From: Cycas panzhihuaensis
Lineage: Eukaryota > Cycadophyta
Direction of reading: 5' to 3'
NCBI GenBank assembly: GCA_023213395.1
Contig: CM041465.1
Span: 93,255,741-93,319,740 of the forward strand
Length of the DNA: 64,000 bases
Positions within the stretch are counted from its first letter, which is position 1. Each line of letters starts with the position of its first letter. Positions 55,300 through 64,000 of the stretch are shown in pieces. The position numbers were made by a program, and so were the translations under genes. The notes below the pieces were generated by a model. That model worked only from the letters and a program-made list of their open reading frames with translations, did not search any database and had not been told where the DNA came from.

Positions 55300-58200
55300 T
55301 CTCTCTTGGACTTACAAGTATTCCATCCCTGAATACCCAAGCTAATATCTCTCCCTAACATAAAATCATAATGTACTTTTAGGTAAGGAGAATAAAGCTT
55401 CTACTGTAGTAGGCAGACTAATGTTAGGTATGCTAAATTTAGAGCATTCTTCTACTAACTTGGTTAACTTTGTCAAAGCCTTTGTAATAGAAATTAATAG
55501 ATTATTATCTAAATCTACTAAACACTATAGCTTATCTTCAAGTTGATCTCAAGATATAACATTTGTTATTTAAATCTCAAACTAAAATTCATCACTTAGA
55601 CAATATGCTTTGTTTAAAGCTTCATCCAATGTAAACTACAGTATAACAATCTAATGTTAGATATATGAAAAATCCTCTAAGAGCTTATTTATTTCTATCT
55701 ATAATGGTTGAATTTGAGTGAATCTAAGAGTTTGTTCATTTCTCCTCTATGCTATAGTTAGGGTGTGTTGTACTTCCTCTAGATTTTAAGTAATCTTTGT
55801 CCTCTACTTTATTAGCTCTTGTAGCCATTGTTGGAAGTAATGGGCTTGAACCTATAAAACATTTAGGCTTTCAACCAAAATATTCCATTACTTAACTACT
55901 TCCTAAGAGGAATCCTTGCATTTATGAAATAACATCTATTGCAGTGATAACATTTTTATTTTTCTCTCTTTCAATTTGGTAGAAATTTGAAGAATCAATT
56001 CTCGAAACATTATTTTAGTATCCCTCACAACATCTACATGTTGATTCTTAAGGTCTTGGATTTTAGAGTGCATATCGATAACACTTTCTAAAATCATTAT
56101 TATCTATGTTTGGAAGGATATGTACCTTTGTTCCATCTATTAAACTTGACCTCTTAATTACTTAATCAAATTAGCATTTTTATCCACTCTAGACTTTGTG
56201 AAATTGACATAAGCATTAGAAATGGAAACCGATTAGTTGATAATTAGAGGTAAACCTTTTAATAAATTGTTCTGATGGTTCTTCATTTCCATATGAAAGA
56301 GTACGTGATTTCTGAGGATATAGTAGAAGTTACATTATGGTAACTTTTGTGCAAGGTATTATGAATGGATTAGTCAACATTACTTCTTGAGTCACCAATA
56401 CTTCCTAGAATTAACTTCCTTCTAGTTCAATATCATTTAGTAGCTATTCTCTTTTTTTCTACTTTTTCCTAGTGAAAAATTGTGCATATTCTTTAGTAAT
56501 GACATTGTTAGGATCTTTGTCCTCCATCCTTTCTCTAGTGTTATTATTCATATTAATAAATTGTAGCACTTCTTGCACTTAACCATGTCCAAGTATTTCT
56601 TGTGGCTCTAAATTATTGTTGTTTACCTTTTCTAGAGTGTCTACTACATCTTCCTCTATTGGAATATCTAGCATACTTATTTGTTGAATGATATCTAGGC
56701 TTGGATATATTAGATCTTTAATAATATTGATTAAAATATCCTATCGATTAGTTATCTCCATGTCTTATTGTAAGGCTTATATTTTGGTTATGGTCAAATG
56801 TATTTTTCCATGCTTATCATACCTTTTAGGATGTGTAAGTAGGAATTAACATTATCAATAAGAACCAACAATATTATTTCTTTAAACTTGTTATGGGCAG
56901 CTAGCTACTCTTCCAACTTACATTCATTTCAATCCTTTGTTTTCTCATGCCCTCATTTTGAAGAAGATTCCTTAAGTCCCATGCCTTATTTATAATTTCA
57001 ACTAAAAAACACTTATATGTCTTTGTTAGACTCTTGTCTTTTGGAGTTAACCTCTATTGTTCACTTGAATATGTTGTTCATTACTTCTTGATAGGCATTA
57101 TAATTAAGTGTTACTACTTGGGATATTTCTTAGGCAAGTCTGCCTCTGTTTTAGAGTAAATGGATTCTACTTTTAGCATGTTTATGACTTGTAATATATT
57201 TTTCAATTCATCAAGTTTATTAGATGGGAGATTAATGTCAAAAATGGAAAGATTGACTTATTTAATAATATTCAACAACATATATTATGCTTTTAATTCT
57301 AGTCATAGTTGTGGTGGTTGTAGTTTGAAAGGAAGTATTTTAATAGGTGCATTTAATTGTTGAAAATACAATCATACTTCATCATTAACCTCTAAAACAC
57401 AAAGATTTAGAAATGCTTATTGAAAAAGTGGAATGCAATAAAAAAAACTCTCAAAACTTACTATTTTTAACCTTACCTCCTACATTAGCTTATTCCAATA
57501 GGAAATATTCTTAATCCTATCATTGTGATCTAGAGCATGGAGGTAATTAGCAAAGTGGAACATCTCTAGATCCTTTGGTTGTCTCTAGGATGGGCTCTAT
57601 GTATGGACTTAATTATCATCAATAATAAGGAATAGTAATGAAATGTTGTCCCTTTATCCTAATATCTTTTTAGTCTCTTTATTCATCTCAATGCTCAAGT
57701 ACTTGGCCCACTACATCTTTTGTCCTCTTGATATTTTCAAAATAACTAGTCAATAATTTACAGGCATATTTATTGGTCTAGCTTATGGGATTAATATAAC
57801 ATAAATAATTTTTTCTATCCATTTCTGAGTGGGTTGCATCATGTCATTAATAAGTATTCCTTAACTATTATAACTTTTATTTTCCTTATAGATTTTCTTC
57901 CAAATTTCCCTTCTATCTACTTTTTCAAATGTTATCTCCTCTCCTTCAAGAGGCAATCCTATAAGTAGATTTATTGATTATGGAGTAATTATAAAGTTAT
58001 ATTTTAAAAAATGAAAAACTCCATCATTATACCTAAGGATTTTGTGTACTAATAAGTTTTACCATTGAAGAATGGGGAAAAATATCATTTAGGATATCCC
58101 AACTTGGTATATCAGTCATGCTCCTTATCTAAGTACCATTTGTTGTTTTAATTTTGTTGATGTACTTATGTTTTCCTAAACTAAAGCAGGTTGATATGCA

Positions 58201-58960
58201 TACTCTTTCCATTGAGTCTTGTGTGCTGATAATACTTTATCTACAATTCTATTTGAATTGAATGTTAGTTGAGATTTTTCTTAAAGTCTTGAATTTTGTC
58301 TGCCCAATTTCTATAAGTTCCAACATCTTCCACTTCATTATTTATAATTTGTTAAACTTCATTCTAATTTCTTAAAATTATAATTTTAAAGAGTATGTTT
58401 GTTCAATGATCATTCCATAATTTATTAATTTTCTTTTATGCCTTGTCCATATGACCTATCATATCTCTATTGAATATTGCTATATGGCACACAACTTTCT
58501 CTTATTATTTCTATGACCATCCAAAATATGTGCCATTAATATGTCATTTTCATCAATTAGTTACTTATTCAATTAATTGTAACCATGTTTTGTTGCATGC
58601 CATTTGACCAATTCATCATCGGTCTTAAGGGTCAAGCTTTCACATCAATGTGTCAAGATATACAAGTATTAATAGTAGTTTCTTTATCTCTAACTCACAT
58701 ATTATATCACAATCATGATTAACTTTTCCTTAATTCTTATTCATTTCATGATTTTTGTTAGCAAGAAATCTCGTTGAGGATCTTTAGTAAATTTTCCTTC
58801 ATTAAATAAGGTCTATTGATTCATCTTCAAATTATCTTTATCGATTGAGATTTTGTTGAATCAACCTTGTCGACTAAAATTTATAAAGATCCATATATTA
58901 GTTGAAGCCTATTAAATGGTTATCTTTAATTAGTTAAACAACCTTTGTTGAACACTACTT
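55300..58960 (-). pseudogene. Degenerate minus-strand coding remnants, family not recognised
   Basis: The minus strand holds many short peptide-like stretches separated by stops: a likely coiled coil near 55930-56100 (SVIDMHSKIQDLKNQ, MFRELILQISTKLKERE), LDELKNILQVINMLKVESIY near 57170-57250, and LPLEGEEITFEKVDRREIWK near 57880-57960. No catalytic motif of RT, integrase or protease is visible. It lies downstream of the gypsy-E integrase in that element's orientation, so it may be an accessory or second-ORF region of that element, or a different decayed element. Confidence 0.35.
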
Positions 58961-58969
58961 ATTAACTAG

Positions 58970-60300
58970 TCTACGATAGTTTCATTGTTCTATTGGACTT
59001 AATAATTAACATCACATTATTCAAATAAGGTGGAGGTTTTTTTTTTTTTTTTTTTAATTGAATGTACTTTTTCATTTGATTTCCATTAAGTTGACCCAAA
59101 ATTTCTTCACCTTCTAAAGTTTGTATAGAAACTGACCCATTGGGCCAAATTTCTTTTAGCTTGAAGGGACTATTCCAATGTGTTTTCATTTTTCCTAGTT
59201 TAGTCTTTAACTTACTATCAAACACCAAGACTAAATCTTCTAGCTTAAATTATTGTACTTAGATTTGTAAGTCATGGCATTACTTTTATCTTTGCTTTGT
59301 AACTTTTTTATCTAAATTAGACAACATTCTAGTCTCATCAAGTTTCATTAACTATTGCAATCTTCTAATTAATTATTGGTGATCTCCCCACTATATGAAA
59401 TACAGTACCCAAATATTAGGGATGAGGTATTCGATAGGCATAGTAATTTTTTATCCATATCTTAGTTAAAACAGAGTCTATCCTGATGTTTTCCTTTTCA
59501 TCATACATATGCCTAAAGCATAACATGAAGTTTGTTAGCCCAATCTAATCAACCCACATTACACATTTTTGTTAAGGATTTGCATAAGATCTTATTTAAA
59601 CTCTCCACCAACCCATTATACCTTGGATAGTATGGGATCAATTTGTAATGTTGTATCAAGAAATTATAAAGCAAGTGCATGACTATTTGACTTATAAAAT
59701 AAGAACCTTGATTGCTAACTAACTCCAATAGGCATCTAAATCATACAATTACCACTTAGAATTTAAAAATACTATTGTAGTCATCATGTAATCTTGTGTT
59801 TCTCTTGCCTCGACCCAACCTATTATATAGTCCGTAGTGATAATAATATAATGAGCTCCAATTTTTGCCATTAATGGGCTAATGGGTCTAATAAAGACAA
59901 TACACCATTTAGCAAATGGTGTGTCTTCAATAATTAAGTTTAAGGGAAAGAAATTTTCCCTACTCAATTTGTCGATTCTCTAGAATATATCTCATTTCTT
60001 TGACCAATCATGGGAGTCTTTGAAAATTGTAGGCCACCAAAGGCCTAACTGTAAAATCTTCCTTACAAATGAATCTTTAGTGACATGTCCTCTACAATGC
60101 CTTTATGAGATGCACTTAATATCATTTCTCTTTCATGTTCTAGAATGCATCTACAAAGTATCATATCTAAACTATGTCTATATAGTTGTCCTATAATCAA
60201 TGGATAAAATTGGCTCTTACTTACCAAAGCTCTTTCCACCTTTATCAACATGGTTGATGATGTAGTTCCTATATGCAAAAAATATATAATATCTATAAAT
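58970..60300 (-). pseudogene. gypsy-E integrase
   Basis: Ty3/gypsy integrase read right to left: zinc region remnant (60278-60063, LYRHSLDMILCRCILEHERE and KGIVEDMS), core FAKWCIVFIRPISPLMAKIG and YIIITTDYIIGWVEARET (59967-59749), and the C-terminal domain KTKLGKMKTHWNSPFKLKEI, EEILGQLNGNQMKKY (59228-59060). The first catalytic Asp (WGIDFIGP-type) is Val here. An A-run on the minus strand (59037-59056) follows the last codons. Stops are common. Confidence 0.85.
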
Positions 60301-61790
60301 TCATCAGGGATGACCTCAATTTTATAGCGTTTTACATCTGAAAGTCATTATCCATTCCCAAGGGTTCTTCATCTATTTGAATTCATGAAATATGATTTAG
60401 AGCTACATGTGCTTTGCTAGGTTTCAAAAATATTTTAAAATTATATTCCTTGAATAAAATAATCCATTGACTTAACCATCCTTGAAGCATAAGCTTGTTA
60501 ACTAGGTATGTTAATACCTTGTGGTATGTATAAAAGTGGAAGAAGCTTGCCAGAAGGTAATGCCAAAATTTTTGAAGTGTATATAGTAAGGCAAGTCCTT
60601 CCCAATCCATTGTGGTATAGTTATTTTCCATCTGAGTTAGGCATATACTCATAAATATGATCAAATGATTAATGGCCCATTTTTCAAGTTGAGTTAAAAC
60701 AACTCATATTATTATTGCTAATGCATCAACATGAATATAAAAAATCTTATTCTAATTTGGAAAACATAGAATTGGTGGGTTGTCCAATTTTTATTTTAAA
60801 TTTTCAAAACCCTATTAGCACTTTGTCAACCAAGTGGATGGTGTATCCTTCTACAATTGATTTTCTAGTGGTACTATGATAGCTGCATAATTCTTAATGA
60901 ATTTTCAATAATATCCAATATGTCTAATAAATTTTTTTACCATTTACTAATTACTTGGAGATTGTAGATTTCAGATCATTTGGATTTTGTTTGAATCAAT
61001 TAATAATCCTTTACAAACTAGATGGCCTAGCAAGGTGCCAAAATTATCTATAAGTTGGCATTTATTTGGATTTAAATATATGCTTACCTATTGACATTTA
61101 TAAAGCATCATCCTTAAATTTGCATTATGATCTTTAAGAAATCCAAATTTTGTCTAATCATTTAAATAGGATTTTAAGAATTTATAGAGAAATTATTTAA
61201 AAACTAATGTAACAATTCTAGAAAAAATAGTTCGAGCATTTATTAATCCAAAGGGCATAAAGTTTTAAGTATATAATCCTCATTCTATTATAAATATAGT
61301 CTTTCTCCAATCTTCATTTATAATTTTCACCTGATTATAGCTAAATAATCCATTCGTGAAGGAGTAAATTTCCTACCCTATAACATTTTCCAATACTTTT
61401 TTAGCGAAGGCTATGAGAAATTGGCCTTTCTTTGTCACTTTATTCAAAGATCAAAAGTCAACATATATCCTTCATTTTCCATCCTTCTTTTTGGTAATGA
61501 CAATTAGACTAACCTAATCACTTTTCTCAATAAGTACATCATGTAATGACTAGCCTTTCAATTTCCTCTTATACCTTCTTTTTGTATTTTGGGTTCATTT
61601 TGTATGGCCTTTATTATATTGGCTTTGCTCCTTCTTCCAACCTAATTTTCATAATTGCCAATATGTTCTAAAATACCTTTTAGATCTTTATATATCTTGG
61701 CAAAGACATCTTTGAATTCCTTAAAAAGTTTATGAGCTTCTACCATTATCTATTCTAGCCATCTATCTCCTACCAAAATTTGTTTTGGTT
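60301..61790 (-). pseudogene. gypsy-E reverse transcriptase and RNase H
   Basis: RT lead-in VEAHKLFKEFKDVFAKIYKD near 61700, then SLIVITKKKDGKWRIYVDF, MPFGLINA (61259-61248 on the minus strand start) and an active-site box that reads YLND instead of Y-x-DD. The connection GTLLGHLVCKGLLIDSNKI and GYYWKFIKNYA follow. RNase H has IFYIHVDALAIIIRVVLTQL, NYTTMDWEGLALLYTLQKFW (open 60664-60383) and HVALNHIS. It is Ty3/gypsy but not obviously one of the chromo or Tat families above. Gag and protease of this element are not found. Confidence 0.87.
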
Positions 61791-62149
61791 CTTCATTTGT
61801 CCCGAGGTTTATCTTTTAGAATTTTGTTGGTCAACTACAATTAGTCATATCATATGCCAACATTTTTTTGACTTTTCTTCTTTCATGTTTAGTGTCTTTA
61901 AATCTTTGTCAATGAATTACATGTACACATAACTCCACAAAAATCTAAAGTACCTATTGACAACTACCATAAGAACTACCACAAAAAATGTAGTGGTAAA
62001 TAGACTTCTCTAAGAGATTAGAATGACTAGCTTAGATTCCACTTATGGTGGACCAAGAATGTACAGATAAAGGAAATCAATAAATTTCCATGAAAGTAAT
62101 TAAGTATAGAGAAGCCATTGCATTAGCAGAGGTGTAGAATAGTTAAAGA
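61791..62149. other. Junction interval between gypsy-E and copia-F
   Basis: No domain recognised. Gypsy sequence to the left and copia sequence to the right share the minus strand. Confidence 0.4.
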
Positions 62150-63450
62150 CCAAGTTATAAGTTCAAATGATTAATAATTTGTCAAAAGGAGACCTATAAA
62201 TATTTCCTTCTAATCTGTTTATGTACATGTCAAGAATTTTGGTGTTATGAGACTGTAGTGCATATAATACATTATTGATACTTTTCATTTCACCATCTCT
62301 TATCTAAATGGTAATTAAGCATTTGCCTTTGACTCCTTATGCCCCAAACACAACTTTATTTGAGAGTGCTCTTTCAAGCTTTACAAATTGATCTTCTTTA
62401 TAATCCATGTGAGTAGAACACCTCAAGTCTATGTACCATCTATTTCTTGTTTCATGTGTTATCAATCTTGAAAAGAATAAATTTCCATTCTTCTCTTTTA
62501 CTATCATATTTGCCTCCTTTCTTTCTATGCTTACTTTCCTAAAGAATGCTCATTCATTTGGTGTCCATATCTTTTGTAGTAAGTACATTAATTTGTGATT
62601 TTGCCTCTTCCTCTTCCCACTTGACTTAGACTCCTTCCATGCCCTCTATAACTAGGATTTTCACCTCATCCATAATTTTATTCTTTAAATATTTGGCCTC
62701 TACCTCTCCAACTCAAATTTTGGCCTTTCTAATTCAGTGATTAAGCTCTTTAAGTTGAGATTCTTTTAGCATCATTCTTGATTTTTAAGCTGATTTTAAG
62801 GGTTTGCTCTAAACTTTCATTTAAGCTTTTGTTCTTCTCTTTAACTACTAATAAGACCCCACTAAACTCATCAATCTTCATTTTAAACAAGTTTTTAGAC
62901 CCCTTAATCTTGTCGTGATCATCATAAACCTTTTCACTTGCCCTACACTCCTTAAAATATTTTCCACAATTCTTTATTTGTTAACATCATCTCCCAATAC
63001 TCTTATTCGATTAACCAACCCTTAAGACTTTTGTGATGGAATCATTGATTGGCTCTCTATATTCATCTTATTATTTTTTTAACTTTACTCTTAGATTTTA
63101 GAGTTTGATGATGGCTACTCTCTCATAAGCATTTTTAAAAATATTCCAAGCCTATTTTGATATTTTTATGTCACTAACTCTCAAAAATATATGGTCTTCC
63201 ATGGCACTAAAGATAATTAACAATGTTTCACTATCCTTTTTTATTTCATTATAAGTTGCCATTTTTTCATTAGAATATGTGGTTTTAAAATCTAATTCTA
63301 TATATCTTTTAATTACTAATGTCCATAAGTCTCTAGCAATAGAGAAAAACTTCATGCACCTACTCTAATTAGTGTAATATATGCCATCAAACTTGGGAAT
63401 AATGAGATCATTAATGTTAAATGCTATGATTATTTGTTACATACCAATCA
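62150..63450 (-). pseudogene. copia-F gag and protease fragment
   Basis: UBN2-type copia gag: RDLWTLVIKRYIELDF, NEIKKDSETLLIIFSAMEDH, RVSDIKISK (open 63355-63152), then YERVAIIKL-NLRVKLKK, VENILRS and IDEFSGVLLVVKEKNKSLNE. Protease near 62250-62470: NLFFSRLITHETRNRWYIDL, CSTHM, where Asp-Ser-Gly reads Asp-Leu-Arg, then INNVLYALQSHN. No zinc knuckle is readable between them. The copia fragment ends before integrase and is followed, on the same strand, by gypsy-E RT. Confidence 0.82.
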
Positions 63451-64000
63451 ACAAATGAAAATAAGTGAGGAAATAAAGTTAAATCACATATATAAATTAC
63501 AACACAACAAAATCCCTATCCCTCAAAACTCAAGACCTCCTCCTATCTCATGTTTGTTTCCCTCCTTCCTCCTTTTTGGTCTTTAAATGAGACTATGCCA
63601 CCACAAAAGAAATTTTTATTAAGAAGAGCATCAATTTTAAGCTTAAATCTTACTTGAAGCATATCCACATAATAAACTATCCATGAATCACCTTAACGAA
63701 TGTTAGAATTCATGGAATCACTAGAAAGTTTAATGAAAAATAACAAAATCTAGCTTTTAGATATAATAAAATACTAATTTCTATATATAACCTTTATAAA
63801 ATAAAAGAAAACAAATAATCGTAACATTATGGCATCAAATTCAAAAAGTAACTAGTAATAAAGCCAAAAATAGACACTAGCACTATATGCATATGACCAA
63901 TAGATTATTAGTTAGGGTTTGAGCAGTCTAGATCTCAAATTTTATTAAATTCAATTTAATATCACTTATACCTTTGAGAAAAGCATAAGCCAAGGTAAAG
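63451..64000. other. AT-rich sequence without a recognised gene
   Basis: May hold the 5' leader or LTR of copia-F, but no LTR end or primer-binding site was identified before the window edge. Confidence 0.45.

Overview
The window looks like intergenic, retrotransposon-packed nuclear DNA of a seed plant. It is AT-rich. Every recognisable coding region belongs to a plant-type retroelement: Ty1/copia, Ty3/gypsy chromovirus, Ty3/gypsy Tat/Ogre-like, or an L1-type LINE. I see no host single-copy gene, rRNA, tRNA gene or CRISPR array. Most elements are old: reading frames are broken by many TAG/TAA codons where the families have Gln or Trp, and reverse transcriptase Asp-Asp motifs are often changed to Asn.

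Layout, left to right. copia-A (1-2096, +): RT-RNase H and a candidate 3' LTR. copia-B (2118-about 5600, +): integrase to RNase H plus 3' LTR. copia-C (6383-about 10500, +): gag to RNase H, with the RT catalytic box deleted. chromo-1 (10945-13829, +): chromovirus RT-RNase H-integrase-chromodomain and 3' LTR. Tat-1 (about 13830-23395, +): a decayed Tat-like element, from a probable LTR and primer-binding site through gag, protease, RT and integrase, cut off in the integrase. chromo-2 (23402-26309, +): a chromovirus pol joined to that break and ending in an LTR. This LTR is followed, unusually, by a primer-binding site and a five-unit tandem array of about 250 bp units (26310-27558). copia-D (27560-about 30262, +): protease and integrase, with RT and RNase H mostly deleted, plus 3' LTR.

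The main object is Tat-2 (30826-47549, minus strand). It is a nearly complete 16.7-kb Tat/Ogre-like element with 2.57-kb LTRs, a primer-binding site, a polypurine tract and a near-matching 5-bp target-site duplication (GAATG/TAATG). In element orientation it carries gag, protease, RT-RNase H and integrase. Then come a 177-bp tandem repeat, an antisense multi-exon gene with its own TATA box and a plant-mobile-domain-like region (34877-37319, +), an uninterrupted second RNase H with all catalytic acidic residues (33760-34182, -), the polypurine tract and the 3' LTR. The antisense gene and second RNase H lie head to head in the space between integrase and 3' LTR.

Right of Tat-2: a LINE (48054-53899, +) with DUF4283/zinc-knuckle ORF1, endonuclease, RT and C-terminal RNase H, and an A-rich tail; an AT-rich stretch with a 337-bp direct repeat and a 10-bp-arm hairpin; a minus-strand degenerate coding region I do not recognise (55300-58960); a minus-strand Ty3/gypsy pol (gypsy-E, 58970-61790); and a minus-strand copia gag-protease fragment (copia-F, 62150-63450) abutting it.

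In function this is a retroelement graveyard with one structurally complete, possibly non-autonomous large element. The unusual content lies in Tat-2's accessory region and in the primer-binding-site-led tandem array.
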